64,000 nucleotides of DNA from Pseudophaeobacter flagellatus (GCF_021228235.1 NZ_JAJQRG010000002.1:496001-560000), one strand, 5' to 3'; positions 35,549 to 45,044 are shown, counted from the stretch's first letter. Numbers and translations are program-made. The notes: generated by a model from the letters alone, not told the origin.

Positions 35549-35803
35549 TCCGCAGGATCTGCGAAAGACGCGCCCACCTATCGCTGCGCAGACCATTTGG
35601 CAAGCCTTTTGCCCCTGTGTGGCAGATGATGGCGTAACGGCAGCTGTGACAGCAGCCAGAACACAGGTGGGGCTCCCGCCCGGATCAGCACAGTTAAAGA
35701 CTGTGCCTCTCCCGTTGGGCCGGGCACCGTGCAGAGCGCGGTGCGGCAGTGCATGGTGGCGGGCGGACAAAAGGGCGAAGCGGCGGTACCGAGTGGATAG
35801 GCC
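35549..35803. repeat. Palindromic repeat region upstream of the preQ1 element
   Basis: The gap holds a perfect hairpin gcacagt/actgtgc (35688-35706). Next comes cccgttgggccgggc (35711-35725), an inverted copy of the block at 29604-29618, and then a hairpin gcaccg/cggtgc (35724-35744). The order (conserved block plus adjacent hairpin) is the same as after glpK, which supports a third member of the dispersed palindromic family. No gene is seen. Confidence 0.5.
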
Positions 35804-36718
35804 CTATTCAGGCAGGAAAAACTCTACCAGTTCGGTGCGTTGCAGGCTGCGGAAGTTGTCATCCGAAATCATGGTGGCCCGCAGGCGGTTTGCAGCGTCG
35901 CGCCAGACCGAGAGCCCTTCGAGATTGTCATAGGCACCGATCGCGCTTTGGAACAGGGTGACCTCGTTTTGCGGCCCCTGGGCGGTGATGTCCCAGCGAC
36001 GCAGCCGACTGCGAAAGCCAATAAGCATAAAGCTGCGTTCAAGCAGGTAAAACCGGCCATCTGGGCCAAAATCCGCCCCCACAGGGAGAAAGCCGCCCCG
36101 GTGCGGCAGCGTAAAAGGCTGGCTCCAACGCTGGCCATTCCAGCGCCAGACCGGGAAATCACCCGCAGCATTCGGGGCATTTTCCGGCAGGGTGTACAGC
36201 CGCCCCTTTGCATCAACCGCCAGGGCCTCTAGCGCTTTGTTCAGGGGTATCGCGTCAAAGGCATCGGGGCGCGGCAGCACTTGAGCGCGGGCGCTGTCGG
36301 CCTGGTGATAGGCCACCCGTGGCACCCCCTCGAAAGAGATGTAGAGCGTGCCATCGGCGGCAATCGCCAGGCCTTCGCTGTCCATGACGCGGCCAAGCAG
36401 GCTGCGCCCGGTCGAGGTGCGCAACTGCTGGGAATTGCGTAGCTGAACCTTGGCAATCGTGTCCCTGTCGCGCTGGATATCGGCGCGGACCAACCGGGCA
36501 CGATCACTGAGCACCGTCATCGCGCTGCCATCTGCCGAAACTTCGATCCCGGAAAATCCGCCAAACCAGCTTTTGCTTTCCTGCCAGATGTAGCGCCCGG
36601 CGAATTGGGCGGTCTCATGGCGCGGGCGGGGACGGTTTGCGGCATAGGCCGCAACCGCCGCCAGACCGCTGACCAGCAGCAGGCAGGTAAACAGGCTGCG
36701 GCGTGATCTAGCGGCCAT
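35804..36718 (-). CDS. Esterase-like phytase-family protein, exported
   Basis: A 304-residue protein beginning with arginine residues and a single hydrophobic segment (SLFTCLLLVSGLAAVAAYAA), so it is exported or membrane-anchored. It has beta-propeller-like motifs such as FGGFSGIEVSADGSAMTVLS, LGRVMDSEGLAIAADGTLYI and the closing YDNLEGLSVWRD. This matches the phytase-like esterase family of unknown physiological substrate. The ATG at 36718 is preferred over an upstream in-frame start because homology and the signal segment begin there. Confidence 0.78.
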   Translation of the reverse strand: MAARSRRSLFTCLLLVSGLAAVAAYAANRPRPRHETAQFAGRYIWQESKSWFGGFSGIEVSADGSAMTVLSDRARLVRADIQRDRDTIAKVQLRNSQQLRTSTGRSLLGRVMDSEGLAIAADGTLYISFEGVPRVAYHQADSARAQVLPRPDAFDAIPLNKALEALAVDAKGRLYTLPENAPNAAGDFPVWRWNGQRWSQPFTLPHRGGFLPVGADFGPDGRFYLLERSFMLIGFRSRLRRWDITAQGPQNEVTLFQSAIGAYDNLEGLSVWRDAANRLRATMISDDNFRSLQRTELVEFFLPE

Positions 36719-36806
36719 ACGGAGTTTGCCGAGGGTCAAAGCGTATTGGTCCGTTTTGCATGGGCCGAGGCTACCGAGGCCCGGTTTGCACCCATCCAGT
36801 TTGCAC

Positions 36807-36827
36807 GCACCCATTTCGCATGGGTGC
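36807..36827. terminator. Hairpin between mepA and the esterase-like gene
   Basis: A perfect 8-bp stem (gcacccat and complement) with a 5-base loop lies 28 bases after the mepA stop on the minus strand. The T-tail is poor. The surrounding sequence also contains several tttgca-type repeats that can pair with the arm. Confidence 0.45.
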
Positions 36828-36854
36828 GCCTGCGGGCTCTCGGGAATTCAGCTT

Positions 36855-37724
36855 TTAGTCTGATTGCAGAACTGCCGCGCATTGTCTGGGTAAATCCGAT
36901 AGGGTGTAGTCGCGCCGAGGCTTAGGCGCTGGGGCGTTGGGGTCAACCGGTTTGGGTGGTGGCGGGTTCAAAATGTCATTGACCCAGCTCTGCGCGGCCT
37001 CACAGCCGTCGCCACGTGGCGGGCGATCCTGATCGACGCAGCCGCGTGCGCCCCTTGGACAGGCAAGCCGGACATGAAAATGATAGTGATGTCCCCACCA
37101 GGGGCGAATTTTGCGCAGCCAGCGCCGGTCACCCTTGGCATCCTTGCACATCTGCACCTTGGCACCGGGGAAGACAAAAATCCGCGCCACCCGCTTGTCC
37201 TGGGCGGCGGCCTTGATGATGTCGTGGTGGGCGCGGGTCCAGTCGGAATTCACATAGGCCCCGTTGTTGCGACGCATGGAAATGGAAGAGAGTTTTTCGC
37301 GCTGCGAGCGGTTATAAGTCAGCCGATCCGCCGGGCGCATCCAGATATCAATATCCAGCCCAACCTGATGGCTGCGATGCCCAGAGGTCATCGGACCACC
37401 ACGGGGCTGGCTGATATCGCCGATATACAGGCCGTTCCAGCCCGGCTGTCTGGCGGCAAACCGGCTCAGCTTTTCTATGAAATCAATGGTTTCGGGATGG
37501 CCCCAGTTGCGGTTTCGGCTCAGCCGCATGGCCTGCCAGGTGGGGCCGGTTTCCGGCAGTTGCACGGCACCAGCAACGCAGCCCTTGGCGTAGGACCCAT
37601 GCGGCGCCGCTGCCTGGCGAGAGCCACTATCCTTGGCACCAAACAGCTGCTTGGCTGGGGTGGCGGCGCTGGCCGGTACTGCCAGCGCAAACACAATACA
37701 AATACTCGCTACCAGTTGTTTCAA
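36855..37724 (-). CDS. mepA: Penicillin-insensitive murein endopeptidase
   Basis: MepA cleaves D-alanyl-meso-DAP cross-links in peptidoglycan. The 289-residue periplasmic metallopeptidase has a signal peptide (MKQLVASICIVFALAVPASA), the zinc-binding SGHRSHQVGLDIDIW and the C-terminal WWGHHYHFHVRL, and cysteines typical of the family. The start is a TTG at 37724 that overlaps the stop of the upstream MFS gene, with aaggag before it. Short overlap implies translational coupling. Confidence 0.93.
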   Translation of the reverse strand: MKQLVASICIVFALAVPASAATPAKQLFGAKDSGSRQAAAPHGSYAKGCVAGAVQLPETGPTWQAMRLSRNRNWGHPETIDFIEKLSRFAARQPGWNGLYIGDISQPRGGPMTSGHRSHQVGLDIDIWMRPADRLTYNRSQREKLSSISMRRNNGAYVNSDWTRAHHDIIKAAAQDKRVARIFVFPGAKVQMCKDAKGDRRWLRKIRPWWGHHYHFHVRLACPRGARGCVDQDRPPRGDGCEAAQSWVNDILNPPPPKPVDPNAPAPKPRRDYTLSDLPRQCAAVLQSD

Positions 37725-39085
37725 ACCTGATCTCCTTTTGCCTCGACCCGGTGCAATAGGATCAATCCAAGGATGAACAGAAAGACCACCGGGGTAATGC
37801 CCAATCGTGCGCTACCTGTCAGGGTTGTGGCAACCCCAATCAGGAGCGGCGCCAAAAAGGCGGTGGCACGACCGGACAAACCGTATAGCCCAAAGCTCTC
37901 TGTTGCCTTGGCAGGATTGGTATGGCGCACCATTAGGCTGCGGCTGGCGGCCTGCAAGATTCCGCCGAAGCCGCCAATCAACATGCCGCAGCCAAAGAAA
38001 ATCGCATCCGGCAGGCTGGAACCAGGAGCAAGAGGCAGGCCAAACAGCGTCTCGCGCGACATGTTGACCACGGTGATGCAGACCAGGGTCAGCACCAGGA
38101 TCGACCCCACGATGACCGGCTTGGGGCCAAGCCGCTTGTCAGCAAAACCGCCGATCCAGCTGAACAGGGCCGCCGCAATAGCCGAGATTACGCCAAAAAC
38201 TCCGATCAGCGTGATTTCCCAGCCCAGTACCAAGGCGGCATAGACCCCACCAAAACTATACAGTCCGTTCAGCGCGTCCCGGTACAGCATCGAAGAGCCC
38301 AGATACCGCATCAGGCTGGGCCGCTGGCGCAGCGCCTTGACCGAGGTGACCACCAGCCCGATGGCCTGACGCAGGGTGCCACGCTCGCCCGTACGGGCAT
38401 CATCCTTGACCCAGAGAAAGTAGGGAACCATGAAGACGATGAACCACAGCGCAGTGAAGGGCCCTACTGCGCGGGTGCCCTCGCGACTTTCGGCGTCCAG
38501 TCCCAGAATGGGATCCAGCCCGATCAGGGTCTTGCCTGTGCCCTGTTCCACAAACAGCAGCAGCATGATGAACAATGCAAGCACTCCGCCCAGATAGCCA
38601 AAGGCAAAACCTGACCCAGAGATGGCCCCGACGTCGTCTTTATCACCAAGGCTGGGCAGTTGCGAATTGGCAAAGATCAGGGCGAATTCAGCGCCGATAA
38701 AGCCCAGGCCAAAGCAGATCAGCATTGTCCAAAGATTGGCACCGCCCGGATCCATGAACCAGATCGCCCCGGCACCGACCACATACATCAGCGAAAACCC
38801 CAAGAGCCAGGGTCGCTTGCGTCCGGAAATGTCGGCCATTGCGCCAATGAAAGGCGCGCCAAAACCGATGAGCAATCCGGTAATGGTCAGCCCGCGCGAC
38901 CACATGGTCTGGGCCTGGGCGTTGGCGGCTTCGACGTCCAGGCCTTCCCCCATGTAGTAATTCGCAGCGACAGCGGCAAAGAAAGGGCCAAAGACAAAGG
39001 TCACCAGCAGCGTGTGATAGGGCTGGCTGGCCCAGTCAAAGAACCACCAGCCCCAAATGCGCTTGCGCGCTGAAATAATGCTCAT
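37721..39085 (-). CDS. MFS transporter of the UMF1 type (Atg22-like)
   Basis: A 454-residue permease with 12 or so membrane helices. The start MSIISARKRIWGWWFFDWAS (WxFxDWAxxP) and the loop ADISGRKRP are signature features of the UMF1 family. The substrate is unknown. It is translationally coupled to mepA downstream, so a role in recycling of cell-wall fragments or amino acids is possible, but this is inference. Confidence 0.87.
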   Translation of the reverse strand: MSIISARKRIWGWWFFDWASQPYHTLLVTFVFGPFFAAVAANYYMGEGLDVEAANAQAQTMWSRGLTITGLLIGFGAPFIGAMADISGRKRPWLLGFSLMYVVGAGAIWFMDPGGANLWTMLICFGLGFIGAEFALIFANSQLPSLGDKDDVGAISGSGFAFGYLGGVLALFIMLLLFVEQGTGKTLIGLDPILGLDAESREGTRAVGPFTALWFIVFMVPYFLWVKDDARTGERGTLRQAIGLVVTSVKALRQRPSLMRYLGSSMLYRDALNGLYSFGGVYAALVLGWEITLIGVFGVISAIAAALFSWIGGFADKRLGPKPVIVGSILVLTLVCITVVNMSRETLFGLPLAPGSSLPDAIFFGCGMLIGGFGGILQAASRSLMVRHTNPAKATESFGLYGLSGRATAFLAPLLIGVATTLTGSARLGITPVVFLFILGLILLHRVEAKGDQV

Positions 39086-39133
39086 TCTGTCCCCACCTGT
39101 TTTTCTGTGGCGATAAGACAGGGGCGGGCGCTG

Positions 39134-39286
39134 CTAGGCAAGCCCATCTTGTATCGGCGGCCAGGGGCGTTGCGCGTCCGCCGCGCGCCAGGCATCAATC
39201 CAGTTGCGCGTCTCTCTATATTGGGATGTGCCCCTGTTGCCACCGTTTAACCAATGGTCAACTGCAACCTCGCGGAAGCCTTGCAC
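39134..39286 (-). CDS. Possible small protein, 50 residues
   Basis: From a GTG at 39286 the frame encodes VQGFREVAVDHWLNGGNRGT and a tryptophan-rich C-terminus (WIDAWRAADAQRPWPPIQ). The amino acid texture (four W, balanced charge) looks like a real small protein, and the sequence lies in an otherwise empty gap. Against it: no ribosome site is visible before the GTG and the codons include rare TTA, AGA, AGG and ATA. It is listed as a candidate only. Confidence 0.3.
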   Translation of the reverse strand: MQGFREVAVDHWLNGGNRGTSQYRETRNWIDAWRAADAQRPWPPIQDGLA

Positions 39287-39337
39287 ATGGGGGCGGGGCT
39301 GCTTACCTAGGGGCCTGATATTCGAAAGAGGTGAACG

Positions 39338-39625
39338 ATGCTCTCGCTGTTCCAAATTTTGCTGCTGGTTCTGGACATTGTCTGGTTCTTTATTATTGCC
39401 CATGTGATCATGAGCTGGCTGATCAATTTCCAGGTGCTGAACCTGCAACAGCAGCTGGTAGGGCAGATCTGGTACATGCTGCAGCGCATCCTTGAACCGC
39501 TTTATGCCCCGGTGCGCCGCATCATGCCCAATATGAGCGGTATTGATCTGGCACCTCTGGTGGTACTGATCGCGGTCTATGCGCTGCGCATCATCATCCA
39601 GAACAACATGATGGCTTTCTACTAG
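39338..39625 (+). CDS. YggT family membrane protein
   Basis: A 95-residue membrane protein with two hydrophobic segments (FQILLLVLDIVWFFIIAHVI and IDLAPLVVLIAVYALRIII) around the YggT loop LEPLYAPVRRIMPNMSGIDL. The family is found widely and linked to membrane integrity or osmotic stress, with no agreed mechanism. The ribosome site aaagagg lies upstream of the ATG. It is followed by two hairpins and then recQ. Confidence 0.93.
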   Translation: MLSLFQILLLVLDIVWFFIIAHVIMSWLINFQVLNLQQQLVGQIWYMLQRILEPLYAPVRRIMPNMSGIDLAPLVVLIAVYALRIIIQNNMMAFY

Positions 39626-39639
39626 GCGCGATCAAACCG

Positions 39640-39661
39640 CCGCTGAATGCAATTTCAGCGG
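39640..39661 (+). terminator. First hairpin after yggT
   Basis: An 8-bp perfect stem (ccgctgaa and complement, 6-base loop) begins 15 bases after the yggT stop. No T-run follows, so it may protect the mRNA end rather than terminate. Confidence 0.5.
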
Positions 39662-39681
39662 GCTAAGCTGAGTAAATGTGC

Positions 39682-39708
39682 AGGGGTGAAGCGTAAAGCT
39701 TTGCCCCT
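39682..39708 (+). terminator. Strong hairpin before recQ
   Basis: An 11-bp stem (left arm 39682-39692, right arm 39698-39708, two wobble pairs, loop gtaaa) ends in cccctttc. It probably terminates yggT transcription, so recQ likely has its own promoter between here and position 39786. Confidence 0.62.
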
Positions 39709-39785
39709 TTCGCTTGCCGCCCGAATCGACCTGTGGGATTGTAGCGCTCAAATCAGAGCAGCAGCACCCAACGAGGTCCCACTCC

Positions 39786-41876
39786 ATGACAACCGCGCCA
39801 GCGATCACCGAGACGGAGACCCGCGAGAGTGAAATGCCCGTCGCCCCGCCGCTTTTGCGCGAGATTTTTGGCTTTGACGCCTTCCGCCCCGGACAGGAAG
39901 AAATCGTCGATGCGGTGACGCGGGGCGAAAACGTGCTGGCAATCATGCCCACGGGGGGCGGTAAATCGCTCTGCTTTCAGCTGCCGGCGCTGCAACGGGC
40001 CGGCGTCACCGTGGTGATTTCGCCACTGATTGCCCTGATGCGCGATCAGGTGCGGGCGCTGCAGGCGGTTGGAGTCAATGCCGGTGCGTTGACCTCTGGC
40101 AATACCGAGGAAGAGACCGAAGCTGTCTGGCAAGCCATCGAGGCGGAAGAGCTTAAGCTGTTGTACATGGCACCTGAACGGTTGGCCTCGGGGTCTACCT
40201 TGAACATGTTGCAGCGCATTAATGTCAGCCTGATCGCGGTGGACGAGGCCCATTGCGTCAGCCAGTGGGGCCATGATTTCCGCCCCGATTATCTGCGCAT
40301 CGGGGAATTGCGTCAGGCGCTGGATGTGCCCCTGGCCGCCTTTACCGCCACCGCAGATTCAGAAACCCGCGAAGAAATCGTGCGCAAGCTGTTTGACGGC
40401 CATCCCCCGCGCAGCTTCCTGCGTGGCTTTGACCGGCCCAATATCCATCTGGCCTTTGCCGCCAAGGATGGGCCTCGCCGGCAAATCCTTGACTTTGCGG
40501 CGGCGCGCAAGGGGCAGTCGGGCATTGTCTATTGCGGCACCCGCGCCAAGACCGAAGACCTGGCCCGCGCCCTGCGCGATGCCGGTCACGCCGCCTGCCA
40601 CTATCACGGCGGCATGGAGGCCGGGGATCGCCGCGATGTGGAAACACGGTTCGCCCGCGAAGATGGGCTGATCGTGGTGGCCACCGTGGCCTTTGGCATG
40701 GGGATCGACAAACCCGATATCCGCTGGGTGGCCCATGCTGATCTGCCCAAAAGCATCGAATCTTACTATCAGGAAATTGGCCGCGCGGGCCGCGATGGGG
40801 CGCCCGCCGAAACGCTGACGCTGTTTGGATCGGATGACATCCGCCTGCGCCGCAGCCAGATCGACGAAGGGCTTGCCCCAGCAGAACGTCGCGCTGCGGA
40901 TCATGGCCGCCTGAATGCGCTGCTGGGGCTGGCCGAGGCCCTGACCTGTCGCCGTCAGAGCCTGCTGAAGTATTTTGAAGAAGCGTCAGAGCCCTGCGGA
41001 AATTGTGACCTCTGCGACCGGCCTGTGGATGTGTTCGATGGCACCATTGCTGTGCGCAAGGCCTTGTCGGCGATTCTGCGCACCAATGAAACCTATGGTG
41101 CGGGCCATCTGATCGACATCCTGTTTGGTACCCAGACCGATCGGGTGCGGGAAAAGGGGCATGACGATTTGTCGGTCTTTGGCTGCGGCAAGGAATACAG
41201 CAAACGCCAGTGGCAGGCGGTGTTCCGGCAGATGATGGGCCATGATCTGGTGCGCCCGGATCCCGAACGCCACGGCGGGCTGCGTATGACCGAAGCCGCA
41301 TTGCCAGTGCTGAAGGGCGAGGCGCAGATCTCGCTGCGCAAGGATACCATCGCCTCGGCCGACCGCCGCCCGGCGGTCAAGGCGCTGGTCTCGGAAGAGG
41401 ATGCGCCGCTTCTGTCGGCCCTGAAGGCCAAACGCCGCGCCCTGGCCGAGGCGCAGAAGGTGCCCGCCTATGTGGTGTTCAACGACAAGACCCTGATTGA
41501 AATGGCCGAAACCCGCCCTGAAACCCTGGATCAGATGGCCCGGATTGGTGGGGTGGGGGCCAAGAAGCTAGAGCGCTACGGGGCAGAGTTTCTGGAAGTC
41601 ATCACCGGCGCGGTGGAGCAGCTGCACCCCGCAAGGCGCAAGCTGGCCATGCGGGCGGGGGCCGGCAGCACCTATGATGCGCTGATGGCGGTGCAGGCAC
41701 AGCTGACCCGTGGTGCCTGCGGCACCCTCAAACCGCTGAGCTGCCCGGCGCAGCTGCTGGCCAAGGTGGCGCAGATGCGCGCGACGGATGAACACGGCAT
41801 CTCAATCCTGCTTGGGGAACGCCGGGCAGAGAGATTCTTACCCGCCTTTCTGGACGTTCTGCGCCAGACTGACTAA
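39786..41876 (+). CDS. recQ: ATP-dependent DNA helicase RecQ
   Basis: RecQ unwinds DNA 3' to 5' in recombination and fork repair. The 696-residue protein has a superfamily 2 core (Walker A MPTGGGKSLCFQ, DEAH in VDEAHCVSQWGHDFR, motif VI QEIGRAGRDG), the zinc-binding cysteine set (CRRQ, then CGNCDLCD), a winged-helix RQC region and a C-terminal HRDC domain (ETRPETLDQMARIGGVGAKK). The ATG at 39786 has gagg upstream; an upstream in-frame start would add 24 residues lacking homology. Confidence 0.95.
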   Translation: MTTAPAITETETRESEMPVAPPLLREIFGFDAFRPGQEEIVDAVTRGENVLAIMPTGGGKSLCFQLPALQRAGVTVVISPLIALMRDQVRALQAVGVNAGALTSGNTEEETEAVWQAIEAEELKLLYMAPERLASGSTLNMLQRINVSLIAVDEAHCVSQWGHDFRPDYLRIGELRQALDVPLAAFTATADSETREEIVRKLFDGHPPRSFLRGFDRPNIHLAFAAKDGPRRQILDFAAARKGQSGIVYCGTRAKTEDLARALRDAGHAACHYHGGMEAGDRRDVETRFAREDGLIVVATVAFGMGIDKPDIRWVAHADLPKSIESYYQEIGRAGRDGAPAETLTLFGSDDIRLRRSQIDEGLAPAERRAADHGRLNALLGLAEALTCRRQSLLKYFEEASEPCGNCDLCDRPVDVFDGTIAVRKALSAILRTNETYGAGHLIDILFGTQTDRVREKGHDDLSVFGCGKEYSKRQWQAVFRQMMGHDLVRPDPERHGGLRMTEAALPVLKGEAQISLRKDTIASADRRPAVKALVSEEDAPLLSALKAKRRALAEAQKVPAYVVFNDKTLIEMAETRPETLDQMARIGGVGAKKLERYGAEFLEVITGAVEQLHPARRKLAMRAGAGSTYDALMAVQAQLTRGACGTLKPLSCPAQLLAKVAQMRATDEHGISILLGERRAERFLPAFLDVLRQTD

Positions 41877-41916
41877 GTCTGATCACGGAAACAAAGCGGC
41901 AACAAAGGAGCGCGCG

Positions 41917-42687
41917 ATGCTGGTAGTGGTATCCCCGGCCAAGAAGCTGGACTGGGCTGAGCGGGATCAGACGATGACCCGACCGGCCTTTCAGGAGGAT
42001 GCCATTCGCCTGGCAGAGGTGGCGCGGGGGTTGAGCGTCGCGGAACTGATGAAGCTGATGCAAATCAGCGAAGATCTGGCCAAGCTGAACCATGATCGCT
42101 TTCGCAGTTTTGCCGATGACCCCAAAGACGCCGACCTGCGTCCCGCCGCGTTGGGATTTGCCGGTGATACCTATCAGGGGCTAGAGGCCGCCTCGCTGGA
42201 CGCCGAAGAAATGGCCTGGGCGCAGGATCACTTTCGCATTCTCTCGGGGCTCTATGGTCTGTTGCGGCCGCTGGACGGGTTGCAGCCCTACCGGCTGGAG
42301 ATGGGATCGCGGCTGAAATCTCCGCGCGGCAAAAACCTTTATGAATATTGGGGCAGCCAGATTGCCGAAGCGCTGAACGCCCAGGCCGAGCAGGTCGGCG
42401 CGCAGGTTCTGGTCAACTGTGCCAGCCAGGAATATTTTGGTGCCGTCGATCTGAAGGCGCTGAAACTGCAGGTGGTGACGCCGGTCTTCATGGAGCTGAA
42501 GAATGGTACGCCAAAGATTGTCAGCTTTTACGCCAAACGTGCCAGGGGCGCGATGGCACGCTACGTGATCCAGCACCGGCTTTGCGAGCCCGAGGCCCTG
42601 CAGGGATTTGATGCAGGCGGCTATTGCTATCAGCCAGAGCTGTCAGAGCCGCAAAAACCGGTTTTCCTGCGTCAGCCAGAGGCCTGA
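41917..42687 (+). CDS. yaaA: YaaA-family peroxide stress protein
   Basis: A 256-residue DUF328 protein that limits free iron damage under peroxide stress. It starts MLVVVSPAKKLDW and has ELMKLMQISEDLAKLN, FRILSGLYGLLRPLDGLQPYRLEMGSRL and NCASQEYFGAV, matching the family. ATG 41917 is chosen because aaaggag precedes it and homology begins there. It converges on the hybrid kinase gene with only two bases between the stops. Confidence 0.94.
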   Translation: MLVVVSPAKKLDWAERDQTMTRPAFQEDAIRLAEVARGLSVAELMKLMQISEDLAKLNHDRFRSFADDPKDADLRPAALGFAGDTYQGLEAASLDAEEMAWAQDHFRILSGLYGLLRPLDGLQPYRLEMGSRLKSPRGKNLYEYWGSQIAEALNAQAEQVGAQVLVNCASQEYFGAVDLKALKLQVVTPVFMELKNGTPKIVSFYAKRARGAMARYVIQHRLCEPEALQGFDAGGYCYQPELSEPQKPVFLRQPEA

Positions 42688-42689
42688 GC

Positions 42690-45044
42690 CTAGGCGGCGG
42701 TGGTTACTTTGACGGGCTGGAAAGCGGTCGTGGTGTGTTGCAGAATGCGGTCCAGAATGACCGCCTTGCGCAGTGGTTTGGTCAGATAGTGATCCAGTCC
42801 GGCGGCGAGGATGCCTTCGGAATCGCCATTCATGGCATGCGCCGTCAAGGCCACGATGGGCACGTGACGACCGGTCAGCATCTCTAGCTGACGGATGCGC
42901 TTGGTGGCTTCTTTGCCATCCATCTGCGGCATGGAAATATCCATGAAGATCAGATCAGGTTCAAAGTTCTGATACTGTTCAAGCGCCTCTAGGCCATTGT
43001 TGGCAAACTGTAGATCGATGTTGAGATCTTTGACCATCTTGCGAAAGACAAGCTGGTTGGTCTTGTTGTCTTCGGCGGCCAGAATGCGCATCTGGCGCGC
43101 CTGCATCTCTTCCGGGGGCGGGGCAAAGTGTTTGGCTGCTGCATTATCTGTGGCATAGGCCTGTTCCAGGGTCATTCGTGCTGGTTCTGCCTCTACGGTC
43201 CCGCCTGTCTGTACCGTCCAGCCTTCCTGTGCGATCAACTCTGGTACGGCGCTGCTGTTGGCGTCTGGCACCTGGGGCGTGGTGGTGACACCGGCAGCGG
43301 TTTGTTTATCCATCAGGGCATTGCCCAGGGTCGCAAGCTTGGCAAACAGGGCATCGCGCGGCGTCGGCCTTGGCAGCAGATCCAGAGAGAGTTCCTTTAT
43401 GTCATTTGGGGGGTATTCGTGCAGATTGGAGCAGAGCATCACAATGGGCACATCCTGCCATCCTTGCTCGCGCAGCTGCCGGGGAAGCGCCAGCCCCCCA
43501 TCGCCGGAGAGGGTGTGATCACCAATAACGATGTCGATGCCATCGTTCATCTTTGCCCCTGCCTCTGAAACGTTCTTTGCCGCAGTGACCTCAATCCCCA
43601 GCAACATGAGCTGTCGCTGCAGAATTTCAGTATTGAGCGTCGAATCGTCCACCAGCAGAATATGTTGCAGGCTTTTGGGCAGATTGGGGACGGGGCTATG
43701 GGTTAGCCCGACAGTGGGCAGCGGAATGCGGAATCCAAAGCAGGATCCTTTGCCCTCGTCGCTTTCGACCCAGATTTCGCCCTCCATCAATTCAATCAAC
43801 CGTCGCGAGATGGCCAACCCCAGACCAGTGCCTTCGAACTGGCGATTGCGTTCATCCTCGACCTGGTTGAATTCACCAAAGACGTGATCGATCTTGTCCT
43901 CGGGGATGCCGATGCCGGTGTCTTCAATCATGCAATGCACCGCGCAGATGCCCTCTTCGGGATCGGAAATTCCGGTGACGCGCAGGGTGACATGGCCTGT
44001 TTTGGTGAATTTCACCGCATTGCCAGCCAGATTGGTCAATACCTGCCGGATCCGCCCCGGATCGCCAATAAACTGGGTGGGCAGGAACAGGTCGTAATCC
44101 ACCAGCATCGACAGGCCCTTGTCGCGCGCGGTGGGTTGCAACAGCATGACGATTTCGTGGATGCAGCGTTCCAGATCAAAGGCTTCTGTGTGCAGGACAA
44201 GCTTGTCGGCCTCGATCTTGGAATAATCCAGCACATCGTTGATGATCACCAAGAGCGCCTCACCCGAGTTCTGGATGGTCTTGGCGTAGAGCTGTTGTTC
44301 TTCGTTCAGGTTGGTGTCGTTCAGCAGTTCCGCCATGCCGACAACGCCATTCATCGGGGTGCGAATCTCATGTGACATATTGGCGAGGAAGGCTGATTTG
44401 GCACGGTTGGCCGCCTCGGCCCGTTCGCGGGCGTTGCGCAGCTCTTCCTCGTAATGCACCGAAGAGGTGATATCGAGCGCTAGGCTCACCACGTCGCCGC
44501 CATGGCCACGTTGGTCGATAAGGCGCAGATAGCGGTCGTCCCACATCTGGATGATAATGGGCTCGGGCGAGATCGACAGCCAGCGGTCGCCCATCATGGC
44601 GCGCCAGGCATCGGGTTTCAGCTTGCCGGTATTGACCAGGCCTTCATCGGTCAGAATTTGCAGGATCCGCGTGTACGAAACCCCTGGGGTGACCTCTTCC
44701 AGACCATCAAAGATGTTGAGATAGGCCGTATTGGCACCGAGCAACTGGCTGTCTGCGTTGAAAAAGGCAAAGCCATCCTGAAAGGCCTGGATTGAATGCC
44801 AGAGCCGCCGTTCTGCGGTTTCGATCTTTTCGTTGGCCATGCTGAGGTCGGATTTGACCTTGGCATTTTCATCCCGCACCGTCGCCACTTCGGCCTGGGT
44901 GACGCCGATCTGCTTGGTCAGCGCCAGCGCATGACGGCCCAGTTTGCGATTCGCAGCCGAGAGCTCAGCTTGCTTGAGTTCAAGCAAGCGTTCTGCAGCC
45001 AGCCTGGCGCGACGCTCTTCTGTGACCTTGTCAGCAAGGCTCAT
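42690..45044 (-). CDS. Hybrid histidine kinase with two receiver domains
   Basis: About 784 residues, no membrane helix. An N-terminal coiled coil (LAAERLLELKQAELSAANRK) leads to a PAS-like domain (LWHSIQAFQDGFAFFNADSQ), a HisKA domain with histidine in ANMSHEIRTPMNG, a HATPase (GDPGRIRQVLTNLAGNAVKF, GTGLGLAIS), a first receiver (HILLVDDSTLNTEI, aspartate in IVIGDHTLSGDGG) and a second full receiver (DLIFMDISMPQMDG). In the first receiver the usual C-terminal lysine appears as arginine (LLPRPTPR), so it may be unresponsive. The start at 45044 is supported by ggag 9 bases upstream; longer in-frame starts exist. Confidence 0.87.
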   Translation of the reverse strand: MSLADKVTEERRARLAAERLLELKQAELSAANRKLGRHALALTKQIGVTQAEVATVRDENAKVKSDLSMANEKIETAERRLWHSIQAFQDGFAFFNADSQLLGANTAYLNIFDGLEEVTPGVSYTRILQILTDEGLVNTGKLKPDAWRAMMGDRWLSISPEPIIIQMWDDRYLRLIDQRGHGGDVVSLALDITSSVHYEEELRNARERAEAANRAKSAFLANMSHEIRTPMNGVVGMAELLNDTNLNEEQQLYAKTIQNSGEALLVIINDVLDYSKIEADKLVLHTEAFDLERCIHEIVMLLQPTARDKGLSMLVDYDLFLPTQFIGDPGRIRQVLTNLAGNAVKFTKTGHVTLRVTGISDPEEGICAVHCMIEDTGIGIPEDKIDHVFGEFNQVEDERNRQFEGTGLGLAISRRLIELMEGEIWVESDEGKGSCFGFRIPLPTVGLTHSPVPNLPKSLQHILLVDDSTLNTEILQRQLMLLGIEVTAAKNVSEAGAKMNDGIDIVIGDHTLSGDGGLALPRQLREQGWQDVPIVMLCSNLHEYPPNDIKELSLDLLPRPTPRDALFAKLATLGNALMDKQTAAGVTTTPQVPDANSSAVPELIAQEGWTVQTGGTVEAEPARMTLEQAYATDNAAAKHFAPPPEEMQARQMRILAAEDNKTNQLVFRKMVKDLNIDLQFANNGLEALEQYQNFEPDLIFMDISMPQMDGKEATKRIRQLEMLTGRHVPIVALTAHAMNGDSEGILAAGLDHYLTKPLRKAVILDRILQHTTTAFQPVKVTTAA

